From Solea solea (lineage: Eukaryota; Chordata; Actinopteri; Pleuronectiformes; Soleidae), in the NCBI RefSeq assembly GCF_958295425.1, contig NC_081139.1:26417463-26481462 (forward strand): a stretch of DNA of 64,000 nucleotides, given 5' to 3'. The translations under genes and the position numbers were made by a program. The first letter of the stretch is position 1. Every line of letters begins with the position of its first letter. The notes under the pieces are model-generated. The model worked only from the letters and a program-made list of their open reading frames with translations, had not been told where the DNA came from and did no database searches. Below, piece by piece: positions 1 to 11,365 of the stretch.

Positions 1-11
1 ACGTTACTTAC

Positions 12-147
12 CGTCGTAGGGCATCACAGTGGTATTACCCCACTGGTCCTCTTCCTTGATGTCCAGAACACGGTCGATTGACTTCTGTGCTGAGGTTAAA
101 GCTTGTTTGGCGAAGCTGGACAGGTGAGAGGCGTTAAACCAGCTCAT
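12..147 (-). CDS. tmf1: TMF1, first coding exon (partial; gene continues off the left edge)
   Basis: TMF1 (TATA element modulatory factor 1, ARA160) is a large coiled-coil golgin that binds Rab6. The exon encodes 45 residues plus one base of the next codon. It opens MSWFNASHLSSFAKQAL and continues through the SIDRVLDIKEED stretch, which matches from memory the highly conserved start of vertebrate TMF1. It ends at a canonical donor (exon G, then GTAAG, read on the minus strand from position 11 down). An in-frame ATG fifteen codons upstream exists, but the ATG at 147 matches the family start and is preferred. The coiled coils and Rab6-binding region are outside the window. UBA3 lies about 1.8 kb upstream in the same orientation. 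Confidence 0.93.
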
Positions 148-700
148 TTTCACCTGTAAAGCCAGCTCACAGCCACCGAGACACACCAGGAACTATGACA
201 CGGACACTGCAGCGAGATGTGGCGTCACCACACACACACAACACTGTCACTGTGTTTGTCCCCTGCACGTTTCACTGGTAACACTAAACCTGGTGCGGTT
301 TCTATATTTAACTATTTCAAATTTTTTAATCCAGGAAAGCTGTTTTGACAGGAAAGCTACTGCCTAGCTAGTTAGCAAAGCAGCTCGGCAGAAGACCACT
401 CAGAATATATATAAATGTCTGCGGGTTTATCAAGTGGAAACACTCTTGTTTCTAATGCCGCGTTTAAAAACGCTACCTCCACCATCAAAACAGACGAGTT
501 CCCGCGGTTAATCCAGGCTTTTTCCGCCTCATTTTCTCGGCCGTCATCGGTTTGTTTTGGTCGCTCTCAACTTGTAGTCCAGCTAGCATTAGCGTTAGCG
601 TTAGCTCGCTCGCCACTTCCTTTTCCACGTAGCAACATGACGTCACGATCCGGTCGCTCCTCTGAAATGAGCTCTTAGAACACTTTTAATCTGTTGGATG
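148..700 (-). promoter_or_regulatory. Probable TMF1 promoter / 5' UTR region with a CRE
   Basis: This is the sequence immediately upstream of the TMF1 start codon. It contains a perfect palindromic cAMP response element, TGACGTCA, at 638-645, and an ETS-like CACTTCC at 614-620. A short run of GCGTTA hexamers sits near 585-605. The stretch 420-680 is more CpG-rich than its surroundings, as expected near a transcription start. The exact start site cannot be read from sequence. An 87-codon plus-strand reading frame here (415-678) resembles nothing I recognise and is probably chance. Confidence 0.5.
638..645. promoter_or_regulatory. Perfect palindromic CRE (TGACGTCA)
   Basis: The eight-base palindrome is the consensus CREB/ATF site. 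It lies about 490 bp upstream of the TMF1 start codon, inside a locally CpG-rich block. Function is inferred from position and motif only. Confidence 0.5.
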
Positions 701-1960
701 ACACATCCCCAGTGTATGATTATATGATTGTTTTTTGTGAGTTGCATCTTTTTTATGTATTATTGATAATCATTTATTTACTTATGTGATATTGTACATC
801 TACGGAAGAGGATTAGGGTCACACGTAAACAAAATAAAATAACAAACAGAATTCTGAGGGGAAAAAAAGTCAGGATTCTGGTGTGGTTATTAAAATGAAT
901 TAATTAAAGATTATTTTGACTAAAGGACAATATAAATATATTTTTTTCAGGAATTATGAATTTTGAAGGTATGTCATTTGTCCAAGGATGAAGGAGAGGA
1001 AGAATGTCATTGTGAATATCTGACATTTTCATTTTTGCAATGAATTGCAAATATCTATCACATCTATTGAATGCTTAAATGGCTTTCATCGCCAGTTGTT
1101 TTCTGGTTTGTCTGGAATGATCTTGCGTCTCAATTTCCACATCTTTTCATAAGCTCAGCATCTAAGATTTACTCCAATAGACAAGTTTGACCTTGAACAC
1201 CTGGTGAATTATATCACCCTTTATGCAAAGTGATTCATTCACATAAAAATATATAAAATTCTTAAAAAAAAAAACACTTCCACTTATTCAATTAAATAAT
1301 TCTACTTTTTAATTTTAATTTGCTGTATTTGACCTAACACTCTATAATATGTATGTATGTATTATTCTTTATTGAAAAAAATAGTCCATACATTGAAATT
1401 GAGAAGCTCTTGTTTAATTTAGTTTTTTTTGTTAAAACACACCCTGAACACAGGGGGTTGTGGATATTAGAACTTCCACAATCCTATGTCACATAAAGAA
1501 AACAGAGACAGTCTTTTTTTTTTAAAAAAAACCCCAAACATTTAATGTCGTATATCAGTTAATTGCTAGTTGAGTCTTTACTGCAACTAAAAGTGTGTTG
1601 AAATAAATAAATATAAAAAAAATATTCAACAAAAACATGGACAAGTACAGAAATTTGTTTTTGTTCGTTTGCACAGAAAACACTGAAGAGCTGTAGTGCA
1701 AATAACACGTTGAAGCAGATTATCTCTAACAACTGCAGATGGGAACAGGACAACATTGTTACGTATAATTTGGCTTTTCAGTGCAACTTTAGTTCATATG
1801 TACATTAAAACGATAAAAAATATAATTTGTTTTCGATGAATAAAACATTTTGTAAACGGCTCCAGACGATTGTAAATATTTCGGTATCCAGTCATCGTCG
1901 GCCCACGAGGCGAAAAACAAAAAATGACATCAACTGGTCGTGGTAGTGCTTCAATTTGTC
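700..1960. other. TMF1-UBA3 spacer with the presumed UBA3 3' UTR
   Basis: The UBA3 stop codon is at 1961-1963 on the minus strand, so its 3' UTR should run leftward from there. A minus-strand AATAAA (plus TTTATT) at 1368-1373 is a plausible poly(A) signal, which would give a 3' UTR of about 0.6 kb. The rest is AT-rich and contains a 55-bp block (1034-1088) repeated exactly in a UBA3 intron. No coding sequence is recognisable. Confidence 0.5.
1034..1088. repeat. 55-bp block duplicated exactly at 4985-5039
   Basis: The 55 bases are identical to 4985-5039 and in the same orientation, 3951 bp apart. One copy lies downstream of UBA3 and the other in the UBA3 intron between exons 12 and 13. It may be a fragment of a dispersed family or a local duplication. 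Confidence 0.8.
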
Positions 1961-4900
1961 CTACGAGGTAAAGCAGAGTCTGAACAGCATGGTCTGGGGT
2001 GTGGTGACGTCGGCTACAGCCAGCTCCTGCCCGTCGCTCAGCCCCAGCTCTGGAAAGAACACGTTCACAGGATAAATGAGTCAGAACATTCACAGTCCCG
2101 TCATGTGTCGTGGACTCTGGCCAGTTCGAGGCGTGTGCTGTGCAGATTGTGGGACATATTTGGTATAAATTAATAAAAAAAAAGAACTCACCCTTCAGAG
2201 TCTTGGAGAGATTTGGTCGTGTCCTCTGTTCAATTGAAGCAACAGACTGCACAAAAAAATAAAACAAAACATAACTTAGGGCTGTAAACATAACTGAACA
2301 GGCCCTCGCACAAACATGTCAGGGTGTGGAGCCACCGCAATGGCTCCAGAGAGAGGCCACTAATAATTTGTTAATTTAAAGCAAATGTTTCATGTCAATG
2401 AAACAATGTTTGTCACTGAAAGCGAGTTTCTCGTTGCCAGTAGGTGGCGCAATGACTGGTTTCAATCACTGTGGACTAATTGGCACAAAAAGGAAGATGG
2501 AAAAAGAATAGAGACAAAGGCAGAATTCGGCTGTGTGCAAATTTTTTGCTAACATACTTTTGGCCACTAGATGGTTGCCACGGTAACGACTTCTGTCTGG
2601 CATATACAATGTTTGTGGGGAAATTCTGAAAACTGTAGGACAAGTTTACATTTTAAAAATTTGCAGTGAAACGGACATAATCTAAAATGGTGGACTTCTT
2701 GTAGGACCAAAGACTCTTAAATTACCATGGTTGCCACAGTAACACGCATACAAATCAGTGTTCCCACACCTTGGTTTGACATCAAATTCAAGGACTTTTC
2801 CAGGACAAAATCCCTCAAATTCAAGGATTCAATGTGCTGCCTAAGATGGGAGGACAACTTGTAAGAGCGTCTTCCTCCATGACGGCGTCCACTTTTATTG
2901 AATTTGCAGCACACTCCGCATCTGGACAAGTGATTGTCCTCAGGATCTTGGTCAATCGTCTTTTGTCTTTGGTGAGACAGAGATCTTTGGAATTATCATT
3001 TCCCAGACATCACGTCATCATTTTCTCTCTCTTGCTTTAACTTTACTCGCTCATTGCGCTGCACGGAATCGAACGTCAAGGGCGGAGAGGGAGAGAGAGA
3101 GAGAGAGAGACAGTGGACAGTGTCCACAGCACCGCTAGTTATTATGACTGTGGGACGTTTGTCCTGCATAGGCCTCGTCTATGTACATCAAGCAATGCAG
3201 GGCGAGGAACAGTAGGTGGCGCCATCACAAACACGAGAGACAGAGACCGAAATATCAATTAAACGTCTTTGCACAAAATGCAACCCTTTCAGTGACCCAT
3301 GTCTATTTAAAACTTTCCCAGGAACCATGGGAACCCTGTGGAACACCCTGAAATTCAGTCCAATCGCCAATTGTAATTGTCCAATTTCACAAGACGGGGT
3401 AAAAAATGAGGGTGAAAGCAGAGGTGATTTACCTGTAAATATAACGTCTTGTTCTTTCCTTCCACTGTTGCTGTTAATGCAGGTGATTTCATTTGTCTGG
3501 AAAAAATAAAAAGTATATAGCATTTCACTTTGTTAGTGAGGACAACTCGTCGCACCTAATGGCAAGTCAAAGAGCAAAACAACACATCATGACTGTAAAC
3601 AAAGCTCCAGTGTGTTAGTTAGTCAGTTCATTAGTGATACTGCTGTGAATCATGATAATGAGGAAGGCAAAACCTACAGAGAAGAACTCTCAGTGAGGAA
3701 GTGAAGAACCTCCTGGAGTTTAGAGGACGGAGCAAAGTGCAAGTCCAGAGGTATTTGGCTGCAGGCCGAGCAGTTTTCCTGCGGTGAGAGTGAACATCGA
3801 CAAACACTTTAATCACTGTAGCAAACACGAATTAAAAGTAATATCTCCTCTCTGACTTTGTCACTCCACAGAAAAACGTGAGACGAACCATTGATTAAAA
3901 GATAAATTAGCTTTAAAAACATGTCAAAATCAGACGTCTGGGACACATGTCCACTGGAGAGCCCAACACACACACAAGTGTTATCCCAAACCGTAACCAC
4001 AACAGAATACAGATCTTAGCCCTAAACCTAACCAGTTCCTCACGAACGAGGTTCTGTGTCATCGGGACCAGGCTTTGGTCTCCATGAGGACTACTGGTCC
4101 TGACAAGGTCATTGTTCAAGCCAGAAAAAAAGGTCCTGAAGAGGCAACAAATACAAGAACACACGCTTTAGTGGGGACCAAAGCAGGTGAACGTCGCTGT
4201 GCGTGACTGTTTGTATATTAACGTCAAAGTGACATTTTCACCACTGTGGCCGCAGTATAACGACAAAATTGTACACAAACAAAGAGCTGGTTGAGCTACA
4301 GTCCTGCTCTCCTAAGTGGTACTGCAACCTCACCACAGCAGGAGTCCGCTCTTATTCTCTACTTCATTTCCTCATCTTTTGGAATTTTAAATGAAGTGGC
4401 AGAGATTTGATGTGAGACGTTTTTAGGGACAAAACATCTCAGCTAGTCAGTAAACAAAGACAGCAGTGCAGGAGCAGGTGCAGTGAACCCGTGATTAAAG
4501 CTTGTTGAGGGTTTTTTTTATAATTGTACATGTTTTCAAGAGGATATTTTTAGACATGACAGACGACTGGAGAGGAACTGTTTTCAGTCCTTACTCCATA
4601 ATTCTTAGCTCCCAAGTTGTAATTTGCATGTTCTCAACCACTATTTTCTAACATACAGTATAAAACTGCATTTGCTGTACTTTTACCCGTAAAAGCACGA
4701 ACCTTTCGCTCTGCCTCAAAAGTGTACGTGTACAGGCCGTCAACGTCGTTGAACACCATGTAGTTATTGAGAGGTATGTAGGCACTGCAGGTGGAAAAAA
4801 AAACAAGACAAGGTAAAACCGACAGGCAGATGGAAGAAATATTCATATTGTTGTCAAGGAAAACCCCGTAAACTCACCTTGACGCTAACTTGAAAACCTC

Positions 4901-7900
4901 GGTTGCGCAAGCAGCTTTATCAGATAAAACAGGGAGAGAAAGTTACACCTGAGAAACAGATGTCTGCTGTGTGTGAATCATTAATTTGCAATGAATTGCA
5001 AATATCTATCACATCTATTGAATGCTTAAATGGCTTTCACTGCCACAATCTTATTTATCATATGCAGTATCTCACCAGCAATGACAGCATTTGTAGACGC
5101 TACAGCGGGGATTATCCTCTTAACAACACCTGCAACATTTGAACAGGTCACAGATCATGTGTCTCAGTTACATTAAACAATGATATAAAGACAGACAAAT
5201 ACTTTTACATGAGAAGGGCTGGGTATCACTGCTAACATCAATGCACTTATGATATAATATGACCACAGGTGACAGGTGTTTTGAGGTGACAACAGAGGAC
5301 ACACACAAACAAACACAATTGTCCTCCTGAGAGAAGAATCAAGACACCAAAGCATCAGAAAAGCAGCGTGTGGAAGTCTTTCTGTTTCTACACCACAAAC
5401 AACAAAGTAACAATCAAATAAACTGTGCTGTCAGCTCACAGTCACCACACGCAACACGATTGCAATCAAGTATCAAGTGACTGCAATGGTCTCGCGGGAT
5501 TTGTGCTGAGGATACAGGAAAAGTCGAATTAAAAGACAAATGTAAGGATTTTATGAATCGATATCGGATCTTCCAGAATATTTCTGTGAAACCTAACATT
5601 CAGAGACATTTCCATGAGAGACACGACTGATAAATGAATCCCAACTTAATTGTATGCACATGTTATTTAATAAATCTTAAGTAAAAGGCTGGGGGGGAAA
5701 ACAAACTTCTGCAAATCTTATTACATTTAGGTTTGGTCAAAAAATGTTGACTGTTGTTTTCAGAACCAAAATAAGTCAGCATTTTAATAATATCTTTGAA
5801 ATATGGAGAAAGAAAAGCAGAAAATACTCAAATTTAAGAAGCTGAGAACTCATATTAGTTCCAATCAATAATCATAATACCTGACAGTTATCATCTATTC
5901 ATCTATTGACAATTGAATAATCATCACAGCGCGAGTTAAATATACCTTGACATGTTTCCCAGTGAAAGTGTAATAAATGAAATGTAGTAAATGAACTCAC
6001 CCTGGGTGAGTCTATACGTGACTCCTGTTATGTTAAACTCCGCTGCCCTCTCCAGAGATCGCTGGTACACCCACTGGATATGATTGGGGTCGTCTCCATC
6101 CAGAGCCACACCGTCTGAACATAAACACGCACACACACACACGCACACACACACAAAACTAATACGTTTCACATGTGAGACGGCAGGGTTTATTGAACTT
6201 CAACATCGCAGAGCAGATTAAACAGTTCATACCTCCAAAGGGAGTCTCCTTAGGCCACAGCAATATCCGCACATACTCAATGCAGTGTTCTGGCAACCGA
6301 GGCATGGAGGCGATTGTACACATGGGGAAGTTGACCTACAGAGACGGGTGTATTTTAGAAAAAACTGAGCGTGAACTCTTTCTGTACGGCTGGAGGGCCA
6401 CACTGGATGTGTGGAAGTGTGTGACGGCTGATCCGTTGTTCAAGTCAGGGTGGAAAAATCCCCCTTTTTTTTTGCTTCTGTGAAATATGTTTCAGGGTAC
6501 ATTTTGTACCACATATCCACAGCAATTTTTATCACATGTTTCAGGGAACTCCGTACCCGTTTTAAGACTTTTATAAGACCTGTTTTTAATAGAAATAAGA
6601 ATGAAAATGAATGCCAACTGCATTGAGGATGTAACAGTATGAATTCAAAACCAAGGAAATGTGTTATTTAACAAATATCTGTAATCCTGTAACATGTTTG
6701 TGAATTGTAATTTCAGATGTTTCACAGGCATTTTTGCCACAAGCCTGTTGCTATGTTTTTTGTCAGAGGGTTTGCTTGTGAAAAATTAATACTTTAATAA
6801 ATACCCCCAAATATTCCCTTCCACTCAAGTAAATGCCAGGGCTACACATCCACCTGCCCTGCAGATAGTTCACAATAAAGCTCTGTTGAATGGATTCAGG
6901 GAGCTCAAACACTGGGGTGCTTTTACTTTGAAATGGGTACAGAAAGTGTTGAGATGTTTTTATGTCGTCATGTTTTATAAAGGGCACCCAAAAATACACT
7001 CTGTGACACACACTGCCTTTACAAACTGTTCATTGTCTGATTTTGAAAAATGCCAAGTAGTGGACTGAGAGCTGAGTGAGGGAGGGAGAGTAGATACCTG
7101 AAAAGTGGTTTAGGGGTTTGGTTTCACTTTAAACACTGTGCTATAAAAAAAATTCACTTCACCTGAGGAGGATAAAGCTCAAGTGTGCAGTCGATGCACG
7201 CTGTCATGCCGGGTAAAATGACTCTGGCGTTGCCTTTAAATCCCTCAGTCCCACCATCAATTAAAGGAATGATGGAGCCCTGATCCAAGACACCGTCCTC
7301 ATACACCAGCAACGACAGCTACGCGGGCAAAACAACACGGTAAATTCAATTAAACCAATAACTGAGCACAAAAATCACTCGAGGAAAATCTACCAGCATC
7401 AGTCAAGAGGAGAATGAGGACTAAAACTGCAGTGAATGTGAAGAACCTACCAGCATACCGTTCAGCCACCTCCTGGCAACTACAGAGTCCAGGCCACAGA
7501 CGATTATGTGGAATTCTAGATGAAAATGGAATGATGAAAACATGCAATCTTTAAATCTGCGGTCATGATGCATTCCAGCCAATAGGGGCGTAACAGATTC
7601 TTGCGGAGCAACATTTCGTAATGTAAAACCAGAATGTGCGTCGCAGGACTGAAGAATGAATCCCAATCTAATTATTTTTGGTTATGTGAGCAGTGCAGAG
7701 TGGAGCCAATGTTCTGTCGAGTAATCAGGCAAAAGCAGTAAATTTAAGTCTGTTCAGTGTCTCTTTTTGGACTGAAGTAGTTTGTCACATAATGATAATT
7801 ACTGTGGTTTAAAACAGTAAGCTCAGTATCCTACATGGCTCAGAGCAATGTTGTTTTTCAGTTTATTATGATTTATTGAGCCCCAGTCCCAAGTGCACCT

Positions 7901-10900
7901 GAGTCTCGTTGTATGTTCAGTACAACCACAAACAAGCGTTTCTTACGAAAAGGAAACGAAAAGCCACATACTCACGTCTGTAAAATGTTTCATCCAAGTC
8001 TTGGATTTTCTTAAAATGTCTGCACAGAGCATTTAAGGACAGATTCACACAGATCTTGCATAATGAAATGCTCCAAATAAAGATTACAGAAGCATTTTTG
8101 TTATCACAATTACATTGTCAGAGTCTGTCACCTACCACGTTAGGTCCAACACGTTGTTTTTATTTAGATTATGAATTATTAGGGGTTGAACGATGCTCAA
8201 TATCCATGGTTTGCAGCTCAGACAGTTTTTAAATCTTTAATTTATTTTCCTGTTTTATATTGAGTTGCAGCTACTCTTTCACTCCTATTATTGGCTCTAA
8301 CAATCTTGTTAGGGCTGCAACTACGGATACTTTTCATAGTTTTGTATTTTCTCAATTAATCGATTACTTACTTGGTCCAAAACTATTACTTCTGTTCAGT
8401 TTCTAATGATTTATTTGTCATATGCAGCAAAGAAACAATTAATATTCACATTTAAGAAGCTGAAATATCAGAGAGCTTGTTTTATTTCTCAGAAAGAAGA
8501 GACTCAAACCAGTGAATTGATTGTCAAAATGGTTGACAACCAATTCATTGTTGCAGCCCTACTCGTTTTGCATTGAAAGATCTTATTTTATACTCTAAAT
8601 TCAACAATCTTGCAACATTTTCTGAACCTCTGACACTCTGTCCATTACTGTCAAAAGGATACGGGACGACACGGCATCCAGGTACTCGGCTGTTGATGAA
8701 ATCTGCTGCGACATCTGCCTTAGGCTGACCCACATCGTTTGGCCTAGTCAAAAATGAAAAAACAAAACAATTAAGAATAAGCATTTACTTGTCTAATTGA
8801 ACATAGGTCGAAGGGCTGTCACTTGGAGATGCAGGCCTACAGTACACGATATATATGTAAAAAGAGAGCCACCTTCTACACCAATCAGTTTGACAGACTT
8901 GTTTCTGACAAATAATATCAGAAATTAAACTGTTCACCTTGATTATCAACATAGAACTGATGTAACACATCAATTACATTTCAATTAAAAGTTATTTCCC
9001 ATTTCTTTTGAACTTGTTTTTTCTTTAAAAAGTGTCAGCCATGACAGGTTATAAACATTAAACTGAATGTATTCTTTCCATGATACTGACCTGAAGAGGA
9101 ATTGTCGATTCAGGTTAGAAACATCAATCGTGTCCATGTCAACAACGTGGATGTTGTGAAAGCCGGACAAAGCCTAAGAGGAATTAAAAGTAAGAAAAAT
9201 ATTTAAGTTTGAGACTTAAAGAGAAAAATGTAAGACATTTTATTTTCATATTCACATAAAAGTGATAATACCAGGTCTTTAAGCAGCTCACATCCCAGAC
9301 CACCAGCCCCGATAAGCAGGATTCTGCAGGTTTCCAACATAAACTGCAGCGACTGTGGTGAGAAATGACAGGCATTACACCGAATATTTAGAGTATTACA
9401 AAAAACATGGTATGCCATTGGCTGGGCAGGGAGAATACAACTGTTACCTCTTTGCTTGGTTCAAAGTCTGGATGTGTGAAAGGCCCAGATCGCTCCAGAA
9501 ACTTCTTGATATGATTCCATCGACCACTCCATTCACAGACGGGGCCATTTCCTCCATCAACCATCATACTGAAGACAACAACGAGAACCTTTAGATGGTG
9601 GGACATAAGCAGTGGCCACTGCATACAGACATCATGCACAAAAAATGAGGTGAGGGTGGCGTTCGTGGCTCACAGCAGATGTGTCGCAGTTTCCCTTGAT
9701 GTTAGTTAGCATCTGCCCATACACAAATTGACATAATATACTATTTGTTCCTATAAACCACGCCTGATTTCCACATTTATATGTTATTGTTATAACATAT
9801 GTATCCCCAGGCTATATGAAGTTATAGCATTAGAATATACTGTATATGATATACTTATAGTTGAATTTTCAGTTGATTTCAGCCAATATGATTTATTAAA
9901 CGTATAAATAACTATGTCCTTTCTTTTTTTACCTCAAGTACACCAACAAGCAACTTAATTAGGTACACATGCTCAACTGCTTGTCAATGTAAGTATTTAA
10001 TATCAGCAAAATTTTGAATTATTTCTGAATTATTTCCACTGATCTACTGGGATTTTAACAATTTAATCTCTAAGAGGTTAACAGAGAATTGTATGAAAAA
10101 GGGAAAATATCCACTCTATATGAGGTTTTACTGTACCTAATAAAGTGACCAGTGTGTGTAAACTCAATGTATAAATGAGTGTATGGTAAAAAGGTGTTGT
10201 ATAAAATGCTTTGAGTGGTCATCAAGACTACAAAAGAGCTATGTTAATACAGACAATTTACAATATATGATTATTACATACAATCAAACTGTGGATGTAT
10301 GAAAATATAGGTTTAAATCAAAGTTATAAGTATAACTCTCCACTTCATATCAAGTTATAATGGGAAGTGGCCCATGACCTCCTCTACCTTTAGATAGATT
10401 ATAGGCAGAATAATGTTACTAAATATTATTATTAGTTATTGTCATACACAGTGAGCAATATTATACATTAGGTTATATATATAACTTTATTATTTAATAC
10501 AAATGTTATATATGAGCTTGCTTCGTGTTTTTAGTACAGTTTAGTACAGTCCATATTAATTTATTTTTACTGTCAACTGTATCATTCCATATCATAACAA
10601 ACACTTTTACTTTGAAATTCTGTGAAATATCATCGTGATTTTAATTTACCACATGCATTAGTTTATGCAGTTGAACATCATATAATAAATACCTGTAGTA
10701 AAACATTTGAATTAAAAAAATATTATTATGTTTTCCACCTTTTTGTCAATGTCAAGCATTTATTCCCACATAAACGTAACATTTCACACATGCAAAATTA
10801 CAATACGCACATATATTACCTCTGCGTATGGGTAATTTTAAATATAATTATGATTTAATTGGCTTATCCAGGAAAATACAGTACATTGTCACTCTCTCAG

Positions 10901-11365
10901 CTGCTACGAGGCTATGGTAATGAGCTAACATGTCAACAACAGAGTTAAAACCCCCTGTAACCTTGAATAATGGTGAATAACACCACACAATTATAGGTAT
11001 ATGGAAGAGGTAGCTGCTAAATCTCCTCAATACAAGCTCACTTTTCTTAATTTCGTTTACAACCAGAGCATGAAGCTTTTCCCTGAGCTAGCTAGCCAGC
11101 GAGCTAACGGCTACCTCCGGTGCTGTCAACCTCAAGCCTCCACCTGGAAAGCTTCTACCGTTTCATCACTAACTTTTCAGTCAGCTCCACTACTCTGCTT
11201 CTTTTCTTCTCCCTAAAACAGAGAATAAAAGGAGTTCATTCATTCGTGCGGCGCTTTCGCAGGTTAGTGGGGGTGTGAAAGCACATTTTTTTCCGGTCAG
11301 TTATTGACAGTTTTTTCTCTGATTGTTTCTTTGGCAGCTACTTACGGCTCATCCGCGTCCGCCAT
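1961..11365 (-). CDS. uba3: UBA3, NEDD8-activating enzyme E1 catalytic subunit, complete (18 coding exons)
   Basis: UBA3 pairs with NAE1/APPBP1, adenylates NEDD8, holds it as a thioester and passes it to UBC12 for cullin neddylation. Coding exons in transcript order: 11365-11346, 11212-11174, 9568-9448, 9352-9272, 9173-9091, 8743-8663, 8019-7976, 7515-7451, 7318-7163, 6335-6233, 6114-6001, 5129-5076, 4914-4878, 4784-4703, 3778-3678, 3496-3433, 2246-2192, 2049-1961. They sum to 1389 nt, 462 residues (human 463 by memory), with no frameshift. Visible features: nucleotide-binding GAGGLG (75-80); [17 protein letters not shown] in the adenylation domain; NARVILPGM, whose Arg210 matches the NEDD8-selecting arginine; zinc cysteines 219/222 and 363/366; catalytic Cys236 in [16 protein letters not shown]; and a C-terminal ubiquitin-fold domain from about residue 365. 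Every junction is GT-AG. The donor after exon 14 (AAG|GTTCGT) is weak. Confidence 0.96.
2720..2935. repeat. Possible dispersed repeat in a UBA3 intron
   Basis: The stretch resembles, from memory, vertebrate dispersed repeats of the form 'feature caption ... caattcaaggactttt', with the phrase AAATTCAAGGA occurring twice. The minus-strand reading frame across it is probably incidental. The class is unassigned. Confidence 0.3.
3960..4175 (-). repeat. Dispersed 'GGACCAGTAGTCCTCATGGAGACC' type repeat, copy 1
   Basis: Read on the minus strand this matches 35130-35400 and 46985-47260. The shared order is a TG tract, a CTGGC block, AGGACCAGTAGTCCTCATGGAG, a CTGGTCC-type block, GAACTGGTTAGGTTTAGGG, and a TG tract. 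It lies in the UBA3 intron between exons 14 and 15. The family has no coding capacity that I can see. Confidence 0.65.
4985..5039. repeat. 55-bp block duplicated exactly at 1034-1088
   Basis: This is the intronic partner of the block downstream of UBA3. It starts 36 bp beyond the 3' end of exon 12, so it is not part of the coding sequence. Confidence 0.8.
6122..6154. repeat. CA microsatellite next to a UBA3 acceptor
   Basis: An interrupted CA run starts a few bases upstream of the exon 11 acceptor. It forms a TG-rich stretch in place of a normal pyrimidine tract on the transcribed strand. Confidence 0.7.
6233..6335 (-). CDS. uba3: UBA3 exon 10, carrying the catalytic cysteine
   Basis: The exon encodes [18 protein letters not shown] and continues to the WPKETPFG segment. 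The Cys in the FPMC context (residue 236 here; 237 in human isoform 1, 216 in the structural numbering) forms the thioester with NEDD8. Acceptor TGTAG and donor GTATGA are standard. The exon carries one extra base into exon 11. Confidence 0.95.
8310..8561. mobile_element. Full-length MITE with 12-bp perfect terminal inverted repeats
   Basis: The element is 252 bp and bounded by TAGGGCTGCAAC and GTTGCAGCCCTA, which are exact reverse complements. It has the interior typical of a very common fish family (CTCAATTAATCGATTA, ATTCACATTTAAGAAGCTG). It lies in the UBA3 intron between exons 6 and 7. Degenerate relatives occur at 11854-12147, 59467-59700 and 61184-61500. No transposase is present, so it is non-autonomous; the superfamily is not certain. 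Confidence 0.75.
9939..10160 (+). mobile_element. Internally deleted Tc1-like element in UBA3 intron 2
   Basis: The left end (TTAATTAGGTACACATG) and right end (GTACCTAATAAAGTGACC) are inverted relatives of the terminal repeats of a common fish Tc1-like transposon. Between them, a stretch around CTGATCTACTGGGATTTT and GAAAATATCCA matches, from memory, the 5' part of that element. At 222 bp it is a relic with most of the transposase deleted. Confidence 0.7.
10195..10268 (+). repeat. Fragment of a common fish dispersed repeat (tail)
   Basis: The phrase GCTTTGAGTGGTCATCAAGA followed by an AAGAGCTATGTTAATACAGAC-type block is the reverse complement of the start of the 36397-36720 repeat. It is a short fragment inside UBA3 intron 2. 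Confidence 0.55.
11174..11212 (-). CDS. uba3: UBA3 exon 2, small in-frame cassette exon
   Basis: This 39-nt exon encodes the lysine/arginine-rich stretch [13 protein letters not shown] between MADADEP and MMVDGG. It matches the human segment EKKRRRIEELLAEK that is absent from human isoform 2. The acceptor is TTTTAG and the donor GTTAGT. The length is a multiple of three, and exon 1 joins directly to exon 3 in frame (CC plus T), so skipping gives a clean 449-residue protein. It is easily missed because it is only 133 bp from exon 1 and lacks its own ATG. Confidence 0.85.

Noticed and set aside
415..678. 87-codon plus-strand frame as a gene divergent from TMF1
   Set aside because: No recognisable family; it includes a GCGTTA hexamer run and lies in a probable promoter. 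A transcript would be needed to support it.
1794..2291. 165-codon minus-strand frame as a separate gene
   Set aside because: It is an unspliced reading across the last two UBA3 exons (2192-2246 and 1961-2049, in different frames) and their intron.
11001..11216. 71-codon plus-strand frame ([10 protein letters not shown]...) as an ARL6IP5-like first exon head-to-head with UBA3
   Set aside because: The sequence does not resemble ARL6IP5 and it lies inside UBA3 introns 1-2, overlapping exon 2 antisense.
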